This document shows, one piece after another, positions 1 to 6,932 of a stretch of DNA of 8,491 nt. The DNA comes from Bacilli bacterium. GTDB taxonomy: Bacteria; Bacillota_I; Bacilli_A; RF39; UBA660. Under the pieces are notes generated by a model. The model saw only the letters and a list, made by a program, of their open reading frames with translations, was not told the DNA's origin and did not search any database. The DNA is taken from the NCBI GenBank assembly GCA_900772445.1, contig CAAHEL010000071.1:1-8491 (forward strand), given 5' to 3'. Both the position numbers and the translations under genes were made by a program. Each line of letters starts with the position of its first letter. The stretch's first letter is position 1.

Positions 1-42
1 ATTGATAAGAATGCTTTACTTAATAAGATTAATAAGTTTTAA
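1..42 (+). CDS. 3' end of an unidentified gene (partial)
   Basis: Frame 1 reads 13 codons (IDKNALLNKINKF) and then TAA at 40-42. The codon choice (AAG/AAT/TTA-rich) suits a coding tail in this genome. A hairpin followed by a T-run begins at the stop codon, as expected at the end of a + strand gene. The stop overlaps the stop codon of the convergent regulator gene by three to four bases. Too little of the protein is visible to name a family. The coding assignment rests only on the open frame plus the terminator. Confidence 0.45.
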   Translation: MDKNALLNKINKF

Positions 43-449
43 TCTAGAAATTTAATTAAATTTTCTAGATTTTTTATTGTTCTAGAACTAAGATAATGTT
101 CTATTTTTTCTACTTCTTCAAGTTTATAGTTTTTTTTATTTAATAATTTAAAGAATGTAGTAAGTATTTCGTGTCTATATAATAAATATTTACCTAAATG
201 TATTCCTTTAGCGGTTAAAGATACTTTTTTATATTTATAATAATTAATTAGTTCTTGTTCTTTTAATCTATCTAACATCTTACTAGTCGAAGAATATTTA
301 ACATTAAGCAGTAATGATAAATCTTTAACCCCAATTTCTTTATTATCAAGAGTATTTTTATAAATCATTTCAATATAGTCTTCCATTGCTTCAGTTATTT
401 TATTATTACTTCTTAGTTTATAACCCTTTAATGTATAATATTTTTCCAT
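39..449 (-). CDS. mntR: DtxR/MntR-family metal-dependent transcriptional repressor
   Basis: A 136-aa protein, close to the length of Bacillus MntR (142 aa). It has an N-terminal winged helix (about residues 22-82) and a helical dimerisation domain, without the SH3-like C-terminal domain of DtxR. The MEDYIE motif gives D24 and E27; RHE gives H93; VEKIEH gives E114, E117 and H118. These match MntR ligands D8, E11, H77, E99, E102 and H103 with nearly the same spacing, so a Mn2+/Fe2+-type site is expected. The ATG at 447-449 is preferred because AAAGGA lies just upstream of it. A longer frame starts at 470 (7 more codons) but has no ribosome binding site. The gene is divergent from feoAB, so it probably represses iron uptake when metal is plentiful. 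Family assignment is firm; the metal and the target are inferred. Confidence 0.85.
   Translation of the reverse strand: MEKYYTLKGYKLRSNNKITEAMEDYIEMIYKNTLDNKEIGVKDLSLLLNVKYSSTSKMLDRLKEQELINYYKYKKVSLTAKGIHLGKYLLYRHEILTTFFKLLNKKNYKLEEVEKIEHYLSSRTIKNLENLIKFLD
41..75 (+). terminator. Intrinsic terminator inside the 3' end of the regulator gene
   Basis: AATCTAGAAA (41-50) pairs perfectly with TTTCTAGATT (62-71) around an 11-nt A/T loop, and TTTT follows at 72-75. On the + strand this is a stem plus U-tract. On the minus strand the stem is followed by AAAACTTATT, so it should act mainly on the rightward gene ending at 42. The stem is A/T-rich with only two G-C pairs, so its strength is uncertain. 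It lies within the last codons of the convergent regulator. Confidence 0.6.
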
Positions 450-480
450 TATTTTTCCTTTCTTAGTCATTAGTAATAAC

Positions 481-509
481 TTAAAATATATAATTACATA
501 AATTATAAT
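481..509 (+). promoter_or_regulatory. Probable feoAB promoter
   Basis: A perfect -10 TATAAT lies at 504-509. TTAAAA at 481-486 gives a 17-bp spacer and matches four of six -35 bases. Transcription would start near 515-517, leaving a leader of about 45 nt before feoA. The -10 is part of ATTATAAT, which also reads TATAAT on the minus strand (502-507), so the regulator's promoter may overlap it back to back. No good minus-strand -35 was found. Confidence 0.45.
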
Positions 510-510
510 A

Positions 511-533
511 GTTAGATTAAGTAAACTTCTAAC
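511..533. promoter_or_regulatory. Candidate operator for the DtxR/MntR-family regulator
   Basis: GTTAGA (511-516) and TCTAAC (528-533) form a 6-bp inverted repeat 11 bp apart, lying on the predicted feoA transcription start. The left half, TTAGATTAA, resembles the half-site TTAGGTTAG of the known DtxR consensus; the right half matches less well. A second, purely A/T dyad (TATAATT, 5 nt, AATTATA; 489-507) overlaps the -10 and is an alternative site. Position favours repression; sequence support is moderate. Confidence 0.35.
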
Positions 534-560
534 AAATATTATTAAAGGAAGTTGATATTT

Positions 561-785
561 ATGACATTAAATAATTTGAAAATTGGTGATGTTTGTATAA
601 TAAAAAAAATAAATGACTCTTCAAAAATAAAAAGAAGATTACTAGATATAGGATTAATTCCAGGTACTAAAGTAGAATGTGTTTTATCTAGTCCTTCAAA
701 TGATATGCTTGCTTATTTAATAAGAGGAACAACTATTGCTATTAGAAAAGTAGATTCTAAAGAAATCGAGGTATCTTATGTATAA
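561..785 (+). CDS. feoA: FeoA, small SH3-like ferrous iron transport protein
   Basis: A 74-aa cytoplasmic protein, the usual FeoA length, which works with FeoB in Fe2+ import, probably by binding it. The family pattern is visible: an N-terminal LKIGDVCIIKKI beta strand, the RRLLDIGLIPGTKVE core (residues about 25-39), and a RGTTIAIRK segment ahead of the final IEVSYV strand. The ATG at 561 is chosen because AAAGGAAG (544-551) sits about 9-11 nt before it; an in-frame TTG at 552 would place that site too close. The last codons overlap the feoB start by 8 nt, indicating translational coupling. It is first in a two-gene operon facing away from the MntR-like regulator. Confidence 0.9.
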   Translation: MTLNNLKIGDVCIIKKINDSSKIKRRLLDIGLIPGTKVECVLSSPSNDMLAYLIRGTTIAIRKVDSKEIEVSYV

Positions 786-2670
786 TATAACTTTAGCAGG
801 TAATCCAAATGTAGGAAAAAGTACAATATTTAATAACCTAACTGGTTCAAAACAGCATACTGGTAATTGGCCTGGCAAAACTGTAGGTATTGCTAAAGGA
901 AGTTATAAATATGATGATAAAATATATAATATCTATGATATACCAGGAACTTATTCCTTAATATCACATTCCAAAGAAGAAGAAGTAGCAAGAGATTTTA
1001 TAATTAATAATGATAATTTAACTATTGTTGTATGTGATGCTACTTGTTTAGAAAGAAACCTTAATTTAGTTTTACAAACATTAGAGATAACTAACAAAGT
1101 AATAGTATGTATAAATTTAATTGATGAAGCAAAAAAGAAAAATATTACTATTGATACAGAAAGATTATCTAATATTTTGAGTGTTCCAGTAATAGAAATG
1201 TCAGCAAGAAAAAATATAGGTTTTAGTGAATTAAAAGAATTAATAAAAATAAATGTTAATAATAATAGGGAAGCATTTAAAATTAAATATAATGATGAAA
1301 TAGAAAAAGAATTAACAAAACTTAATATAGATAGAAATAAAGGTTTAAAAATATTATCTCAAAACAAAGAATATGAAGAACAAATAGTAAGTAAAATAGT
1401 CGAAGTATCTGAAAATATAACCAGTGTAGTAGTAAAATATAATAATCCTAAATATAATGAATTTGATAGAAAAATAGATAAATTATTAACTAGTAAAATA
1501 ACTGGTATTCCAATAATGTTATTTATGCTTTTCTTGGTATTTTATATAACCATATTTTTAAGTAATTATCCTGGAGAATTATTATTTAAATTATTTGCTT
1601 ATCTAGAAGGAATATTATTTAATTTACTTGGTTTTTTACCAGAATTTATAAGAAATATGTTAGTATATGGAGCATATAGAACAGTAAGTTATGTAATTAG
1701 TGTAATGCTTCCTCCGATGTTAATATTCTTTCCTTTGTTTACTTTATTAGAAGACGTTGGTTATTTACCTAGAGTAGCATTTAATTTAGATAAAAACTTT
1801 AGAAAGGTAGATAGTTGTGGTAAACAGGCATTAACTATGTGTATGGGATTTGGTTGTAATGCTATCGGAGTAGTTAATTCAAGAATAATAGACTCTAAAA
1901 GAGAAAGACTACTTGCAATATTAACTAATTGTTTTGTTCCTTGCAATGGAAGATTTCCAATGATTATTGCTTTTATTACAATGTTTTTAGTACCAAGGCA
2001 AAATCCTTTACTTGCTAGTTTAATATTAGTTTTAGTAATACTATTTAGTATAATAATAACTTTAATTACTACTAAAATATTATCTATTACTATCTTAAAA
2101 GGAACACCATCATCATTTACTTTAGAATTACCACCATACAGAAAACCAGAAATAATTAAAACGATATTAAGAAGTGTTGTTGATAGAACATTCATAGTAT
2201 TAGGGCGTAGTCTTTTAGTAGCATTACCTTCAGGAATGATAATCTTTTTACTAGCAAACGTTATGATAAATAAATTTACTATTCTTTATTATATAACTAA
2301 TTTTTTAGATACATTTGCTAGATTTTTTGGTTTAGATGGAGTTATATTAACTAGTTTTATATTAGGTTTTCCTGCGAATGAAATAGTTATTTCTATAATG
2401 TTAATGGCATACTCTAATACTAATATTATTAGTAATTATTCTTCACTAGAAAGTTTAAAACAAATATTTATAGATAATGGTTGGACTTATCTAACTAGTA
2501 TCTGTGTAATAATATTTTCTTTATTACATTTTCCTTGTGCTACAACATTATTATCTATAAAAAAAGAAACAAATAGTATAAAATGGACTATCTTATCAAT
2601 AATAATACCATTTTCATTAGGTTTGTTACTGTGTTTAATAACAAGAATAATATTTAATTTATTTATATAA
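778..2670 (+). CDS. feoB: FeoB, GTP-dependent ferrous iron permease
   Basis: A 630-aa inner-membrane Fe2+ transporter with an N-terminal cytosolic G domain. The G-protein motifs are all present: G1 GNPNVGKS (8-15), switch I with T35 in NWPGKTV, G3 DIPG (54-57), G4 NLID (113-116) and G5 SAR (142-144). A helical linker follows to about residue 240. The membrane part starts near residue 244 (IPIMLFMLFLVFYITIFL) and contains the FeoB gate motifs: GFGCNAIGV with C360, NCFVPCNGRFP with C385 and C389, and a late HFPCATT with C587. The length fits Bacillota FeoB. The start at 778 has GAGG at 768-771 and overlaps the feoA end. A terminator follows directly. All key motifs are intact, so it should be functional. 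Confidence 0.96.
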   Translation: MYNITLAGNPNVGKSTIFNNLTGSKQHTGNWPGKTVGIAKGSYKYDDKIYNIYDIPGTYSLISHSKEEEVARDFIINNDNLTIVVCDATCLERNLNLVLQTLEITNKVIVCINLIDEAKKKNITIDTERLSNILSVPVIEMSARKNIGFSELKELIKINVNNNREAFKIKYNDEIEKELTKLNIDRNKGLKILSQNKEYEEQIVSKIVEVSENITSVVVKYNNPKYNEFDRKIDKLLTSKITGIPIMLFMLFLVFYITIFLSNYPGELLFKLFAYLEGILFNLLGFLPEFIRNMLVYGAYRTVSYVISVMLPPMLIFFPLFTLLEDVGYLPRVAFNLDKNFRKVDSCGKQALTMCMGFGCNAIGVVNSRIIDSKRERLLAILTNCFVPCNGRFPMIIAFITMFLVPRQNPLLASLILVLVILFSIIITLITTKILSITILKGTPSSFTLELPPYRKPEIIKTILRSVVDRTFIVLGRSLLVALPSGMIIFLLANVMINKFTILYYITNFLDTFARFFGLDGVILTSFILGFPANEIVISIMLMAYSNTNIISNYSSLESLKQIFIDNGWTYLTSICVIIFSLLHFPCATTLLSIKKETNSIKWTILSIIIPFSLGLLLCLITRIIFNLFI

Positions 2671-2704
2671 TTTTGGTAAAATTCTTACCAAAGTTATTTT
2701 TTTT
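2671..2704 (+). terminator. Intrinsic terminator of feoAB
   Basis: TTTGGTAA (2672-2679) pairs perfectly with TTACCAAA (2685-2692) around the loop AATTC, with a possible extra T-G pair at 2671/2693. A run of eight T follows at 2697-2704, and another T-rich stretch after it. It begins right after the feoB stop and closes the iron operon. Confidence 0.85.
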
Positions 2705-2734
2705 GATTTTTTAGAAGTAATTTAAGAAGTTATC

Positions 2735-2740
2735 TATAAT
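2735..2740 (+). promoter_or_regulatory. Possible radC -10 element
   Basis: A perfect TATAAT lies 29 nt before the radC ATG, after the feoB terminator, where a radC promoter is needed. No convincing -35 was found at 16-18 bp spacing (TTAGAA at 2711-2716 is the best, three of six), so only the -10 is proposed. The ribosome binding site AAGGAGGT at 2759-2766 is strong. Confidence 0.4.
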
Positions 2741-2769
2741 AATATAAGTGAGGGGTATAAGGAGGTAAT

Positions 2770-3447
2770 ATGAAATTTAAAAGTATTCCACAAGAGGAAA
2801 AACCAAGAGAAAGATTAGAAAAATATGGCGTAGAAAACTTATCAAACGAAGAATTATTAGCAATAATATTAAAAACAGGAAGTAAAAAACAAAATGTTAA
2901 AGAATTAGCAAATAATATTTTATGTACTTACAAAAGTATTAAAAATTTAAAAGATTTAAGAATTAATAATTTAATTAAAATTGATGGAATAGGTAGAGTA
3001 AAAGCAATTGAATTACTTGCTTCGTTAGAATTAGGAAGAAGAGTATATGAAGAAGTTGATTATAATGATTTAGTATCACTTACTAATCCTAAAATTATTA
3101 TAAATTATTTTAATAAAATATTTACTGATGTTAAACAAGAATATTTTTATGTAGTGTATCTAGACTCTAAAAATAAATTTATTGATAAAAAACTTATATA
3201 TAAAGGAATATTAAATAAATCATTAGTTCACCCAAGAGATATATTTAAAGAAGCATATTTATTATCTGCTTGTAATTTTATTTGTATTCATAATCATCCA
3301 TCAGGAGATGCCACACCAAGTATCGAAGACGTTGAAGTAACAAGAAAATTAAAAGAAATAGGAATACTTCACGGAATAAATTTATTAGACCATATAATTG
3401 TAGGTAATAATAATTATTATAGTTTCTATGAAGATGGTAATTTATAA
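2770..3447 (+). CDS. radC: RadC/YsxA-family JAMM-domain protein
   Basis: A 225-aa protein of normal RadC length. The N-terminal part carries the conserved RPRERL-like KPRERLEKYG and the LSNEELLAIILKTG segment, then a helix-hairpin-helix (DGIGRVKA, about 72-79). The C-terminal domain (about 105-225) has the full JAMM/MPN+ signature H-x-H-x7-S-x2-D: H174, H176, S184 and D187 within IHNHPSGDATPSIED. This predicts a zinc-dependent metalloprotease-type fold. The cellular role of bacterial RadC is still unsettled; the old radiation-repair link in E. coli was withdrawn. The start is fixed by AAGGAGGT at 2759-2766. It stands alone between the feoB terminator and a separately promoted small gene. Confidence 0.93.
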   Translation: MKFKSIPQEEKPRERLEKYGVENLSNEELLAIILKTGSKKQNVKELANNILCTYKSIKNLKDLRINNLIKIDGIGRVKAIELLASLELGRRVYEEVDYNDLVSLTNPKIIINYFNKIFTDVKQEYFYVVYLDSKNKFIDKKLIYKGILNKSLVHPRDIFKEAYLLSACNFICIHNHPSGDATPSIEDVEVTRKLKEIGILHGINLLDHIIVGNNNYYSFYEDGNL

Positions 3448-3457
3448 AGAATTATTC

Positions 3458-3486
3458 TTGCATTGATATTTTTCTCGTGTTATAAT
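3458..3486 (+). promoter_or_regulatory. Promoter of the 51-codon gene
   Basis: TGTTATAAT at 3478-3486 is an extended -10 (TGn plus a perfect TATAAT). TTGCAT at 3458-3463 is a partial -35 at 17-bp spacing. Transcription would start near 3492, giving a short leader of about 28 nt with AAAGGGTGG as ribosome binding site. It begins 10 nt after the radC stop, so the small gene can be expressed independently of radC. Confidence 0.6.
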
Positions 3487-3519
3487 TAGACCATAAAAAT
3501 GAATAAAGGGTGGTGTATT

Positions 3520-3675
3520 ATGGAAAAGAATAAAGAAAATATATTAAATATTGTTAATAATTTAACTTTAAAAGCAAAAGAAAAAAATGTAGTAAAACCA
3601 GTAAAGGAAGCATTTAAAGATATTCCTGTTACAAAAGAAATTCATAAAGGAAAGAAAGAGTATTATAGCAATTAG
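3520..3675 (+). CDS. Small basic protein of unknown function (51 aa)
   Basis: ATG at 3520, TAG at 3673-3675; AAAGGGTGG at 3505-3513 is a reasonable Shine-Dalgarno sequence, and an extended -10 promoter precedes it. The product is hydrophilic, with 12 Lys against 7 acidic residues, no Cys, no membrane segment and no signal peptide. The first half (about residues 4-22) could form a helix. The second half has a patterned tail with KPVKEAFKDIPVTKEIHKGK (26-45) ending in EYYSN. I do not recognise a family. The dedicated promoter, the ribosome binding site and codon use like its neighbours argue that it is a real gene. It lies between radC and addA, but no functional link is shown. Confidence 0.65.
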   Translation: MEKNKENILNIVNNLTLKAKEKNVVKPVKEAFKDIPVTKEIHKGKKEYYSN

Positions 3676-3751
3676 AATTATTTAATATAATTATATGACA
3701 TTAGTAATTAATTCTATATCATTTATATTAATAGTAATTTATAAATAATTA

Positions 3752-3760
3752 TGATAAAAT
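3752..3760 (+). promoter_or_regulatory. Possible addA extended -10 element
   Basis: TGATAAAAT (TGn plus TAAAAT) lies 20 nt before the addA ATG at 3780, which would give a very short leader. No clear -35 is seen at 17-18 bp. The 95-bp gap after the small gene is almost pure A/T and shows no terminator, so read-through from 3458 is also possible. Confidence 0.35.
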
Positions 3761-3779
3761 ATATATGTAGGTGATATAT

Positions 3780-6700
3780 ATGCCAAGTTGGACTAAAGAA
3801 CAAAATGATGCAATTTATAAAAGTGGAACAAATATAATAGTCTCTGCAGGGGCAGGTTCTGGTAAAACTGCTGTACTTTCTGAAAGGGTATTAGAAAAAT
3901 TAAAAAGTGGTATTCATATTAATGAATTATTAATACTAACATTTACTAAAGCAGCAGCAGCAGAAATGAAAGAAAGAATTAGAAAAAAAATAAAAAAAAA
4001 TGAAGAATTAAAAGATGAATTAAATTTAATAGATTCTTCATATATTACAACATTTGATAGTTTTGCTATGTCTATTGTTAAAAAATATCATTATTTACTT
4101 AATGTTAGTAAAAATATTTCAATAATAGAAAGTTCTGTAATTGAAATAAAGAAAAAAGAAATACTTGATTTAATTTTTGATAATTATTATAAAAATAAAG
4201 ATGATGATTTTGTTACATTAATAAATACTTTTTGTATAAAAGATGATAGTAGTATAAAAAATTATATATTAAATATTAATAATAAATTAGATTTAAGAAT
4301 AGATAAGAAAGAATATTTAACTAACTATCTTGATACTTATTTTAATAAAAATAAAATAGATAATGATATAAAAAAATATGAGGATTTAATTATAGAAAAA
4401 ATAAATGTTATTAAAGATTCTGTTGATAATTTAAGTTTATATGTTGATTCTGATTATTTATCTAAAGTATATGAAGTTCTTGATGATTTATTTAATGCCC
4501 TAAATTATGATGATATTAAAAATAATTTAAATATAAAATTACCATCTTTACCTAGAGGAAGCGAAGAAGAAGTAAAGGTAGAAAAAGAAAAATTATCTAA
4601 ACAAATTAAAGATTTATCTAGTATTTGTGTATATGATTCTAAAGAAGAAATAACTTCAAGTATTATATCTACTAAAAAATATATAAATATAATTATTAAA
4701 ATAATTTTAGAATTAGATGAAAAAATAAATAATTATAAACAAGAAAATGATGTCTATGAATTTAATGATATTGCTATTATGTCTATAAAAGTATTAGATA
4801 ATAATGAAGTATGTAATGAATTAAAATATCATTTTAAAGAAATACTAGTAGATGAATATCAAGATACTAATGATTTACAAGAAGCATTTATTAATAAAAT
4901 AGAAAATAATAATGTTTATATGGTTGGTGATATAAAACAGTCAATATATCGTTTTAGAAATGCTAATCCATATATATTTAAAAACAAGTATGATAATTAT
5001 TCTAAAAATAATGGTGGAATAAAAATAGATTTACTTAAAAACTTTCGTAGTAGGTCTGAAGTATTAGATAATATTAATACTATCTTTAATTTAATTATGG
5101 ATGATGAAATTGGGGGAGCAGACTATATTTCTACTCATCAAATGGTTTTTGGTAATAATACTTATATAAACGAAGGAAAAACTAAAGAAGACTATAATCT
5201 TGAAGTATTAACTTATGATGATAAAACACCAAACTATTCTAAAGAAGAATTAGAAATATTTATAATAGCAAATGATATAAAAAATAAAATAGAAAATAAA
5301 TATCTAGTTTTTGATAAAGATGATTTAAAAGTAAGAGAAATAACATATAGTGATTTTGTTATATTAATAGATAGGTCTACTAGTTTTGATTTATATAAAA
5401 AAATATTTGAATATTTAAAAATACCTATTTCTATACTAAAAGATGAGAAATTAAATACTGATATAGATTTAATGATATTAAAAAATATTTTAAACTTTAT
5501 AATAAAAGTAAAAAATAATATTTTTGATACTGAATTTAAATACTTATTTACTAGTATATCAAGAAGTTTTATTTATAATTATAATGATTCAGAAATATTA
5601 GATTATTTTATAAATAAGAATTTCTTAGATAGTCCATTATATAAAACAAGTAAAGAAATATCTAATACATTAGAATATTTATCTATAAGAGAAATAATTG
5701 ATTTAATACTAGATAAATTTAATTTCATAGAAAGAATAATGACTATAGGTAATATTAATAAAACAATAACTAAAATAGATAAAATAAAAGATATTTCAGA
5801 TAATTTAAGTAATTTAGGATATGATATTTATAAGTTTAGTGATTACTTAAAAGAAATAATAGATAATGATTATCAAATGACTTTTACTATTAATGAAAAA
5901 GATAGTGATTCAGTAAAAATAATGACTATTCATAAATCTAAAGGATTAGAGTATCATATATGTTACTTTCCTGGTTTATATAAAGAATTTAATTTAATGG
6001 AATTAAAAGAACAATTTACTTATGATAAAGATTATGGAATAATATCCCCATATTTTAACGAAGGAATAGGTAAAACAATATATTCATACTTATTAAAAGA
6101 AAAATATAAAAATGAAGAAATAAGTGAAAAAATAAGATTATTCTATGTCGCAGTAACTAGAGCAAAAGAAAAAATGATAATTATCTTACCTAAAAATAAT
6201 AAAGAATTATTAATAAGTAATAAGAGTATAATAGATAAAAATATTAGAAAAAATTATAATTCCTTTAAAAGTATTTTTAATTCTATAGAAAATTATATTA
6301 AATCATATTATAAAGAAATAGATACAAGTAAATTATTTTTAACTAAAGACTATAACTTAGTAAAAAATAATAATTATAAAAGTGTTATACCATTAAATAA
6401 TAATAAAATAATAGTAAATGAAATATCTATAGAAAATAATATAAAAAATAATCTATCATTTTCTAAAGAAACAAATAAATTAATAACTAAAGAAGAATTA
6501 AAAAATATGAAATATGGTACTAAAGTACACGAATTATTAGAATTAATAGATTTTAAAAATCCTAATTATGAATTAATAAATGATAAATTTATAGAAAATA
6601 AAATAAAAAAATTACTAGAAAATAATATCTTTAATAATATAAGTAATGCTAAAATATATAAAGAATATGAATTTATTTATGAATTAGATAATATAAAATA

Positions 6701-6896
6701 TCACGGAATAATAGACTTAATGTTAGAGTATTCTAACTATATAGATATTATTGATTATAAATTAAAAAATATTAAAGATGAAGCATATATAAAACAATTA
6801 ATGGGATATAAAAATTATATAGAAAATAAAACAAATAAAAAAGTAAATATATATTTGTATTCCATAATGAATGAAAACTTAGAAAAGATAATATAA
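3780..6896 (+). CDS. addA: AddA-type ATP-dependent helicase/nuclease
   Basis: A 1038-aa UvrD/RecB-like protein, shorter than Bacillus AddA (about 1230 aa). AddA with AddB resects double-strand breaks up to Chi and prepares 3' tails for RecA. Superfamily 1 helicase motifs in order: I GAGSGKT (24-30), Ia LTFTKAAAAEM, II DEYQD (358-362), III VGDIKQSIYRFR (382-393), IV LLKNFRSRSEV, V TIHKSKGLEY (716-725), VI FYVAVTRAKEK (788-798). The C-terminal RecB-type nuclease is intact: GTKVHELLE (913-921, H917), D979 in GIIDLM, D992 and K994 in IIDYK, and YIKQLMGY (1003-1010). The ATG at 3780 is chosen because AGGTGA (3769-3774) is its binding site; an in-frame GTG at 3771 lies inside that site. No addB gene is adjacent, although the two usually form an addB-addA pair. 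A sizeable run of the middle region is low-complexity Lys/Asn/Asp/Ile. Confidence 0.9.
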   Translation: MPSWTKEQNDAIYKSGTNIIVSAGAGSGKTAVLSERVLEKLKSGIHINELLILTFTKAAAAEMKERIRKKIKKNEELKDELNLIDSSYITTFDSFAMSIVKKYHYLLNVSKNISIIESSVIEIKKKEILDLIFDNYYKNKDDDFVTLINTFCIKDDSSIKNYILNINNKLDLRIDKKEYLTNYLDTYFNKNKIDNDIKKYEDLIIEKINVIKDSVDNLSLYVDSDYLSKVYEVLDDLFNALNYDDIKNNLNIKLPSLPRGSEEEVKVEKEKLSKQIKDLSSICVYDSKEEITSSIISTKKYINIIIKIILELDEKINNYKQENDVYEFNDIAIMSIKVLDNNEVCNELKYHFKEILVDEYQDTNDLQEAFINKIENNNVYMVGDIKQSIYRFRNANPYIFKNKYDNYSKNNGGIKIDLLKNFRSRSEVLDNINTIFNLIMDDEIGGADYISTHQMVFGNNTYINEGKTKEDYNLEVLTYDDKTPNYSKEELEIFIIANDIKNKIENKYLVFDKDDLKVREITYSDFVILIDRSTSFDLYKKIFEYLKIPISILKDEKLNTDIDLMILKNILNFIIKVKNNIFDTEFKYLFTSISRSFIYNYNDSEILDYFINKNFLDSPLYKTSKEISNTLEYLSIREIIDLILDKFNFIERIMTIGNINKTITKIDKIKDISDNLSNLGYDIYKFSDYLKEIIDNDYQMTFTINEKDSDSVKIMTIHKSKGLEYHICYFPGLYKEFNLMELKEQFTYDKDYGIISPYFNEGIGKTIYSYLLKEKYKNEEISEKIRLFYVAVTRAKEKMIIILPKNNKELLISNKSIIDKNIRKNYNSFKSIFNSIENYIKSYYKEIDTSKLFLTKDYNLVKNNNYKSVIPLNNNKIIVNEISIENNIKNNLSFSKETNKLITKEELKNMKYGTKVHELLELIDFKNPNYELINDKFIENKIKKLLENNIFNNISNAKIYKEYEFIYELDNIKYHGIIDLMLEYSNYIDIIDYKLKNIKDEAYIKQLMGYKNYIENKTNKKVNIYLYSIMNENLEKII

Positions 6897-6932
6897 ACTA
6901 AATTAAAACATATAATTAACTAGGTGAATGTA

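Noticed and set aside
450..470. Upstream ATG giving seven extra N-terminal residues for the regulator
   Set aside because: No Shine-Dalgarno sequence precedes it, while AAAGGA sits correctly before the ATG at 447-449; the MEDYIE ligands lie well inside either version.
1761..2195. 144-codon open frame on the minus strand
   Set aside because: It lies wholly inside feoB in antisense, has no ribosome binding site of note, and encodes a low-information hydrophobic sequence. It is a shadow of feoB.
3449..3461. Short hairpin AAGAATTATTCTT after radC
   Set aside because: Only five pairs, all but one A-T, and the following T-run starts about 8 nt later; too weak to call a terminator, and it overlaps the next promoter.
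3771..3779. In-frame GTG start for addA (and the similar GTG at 6924 for the next gene)
   Set aside because: In both cases the GTG is part of the AGGTGA ribosome binding site of the ATG nine bases later.
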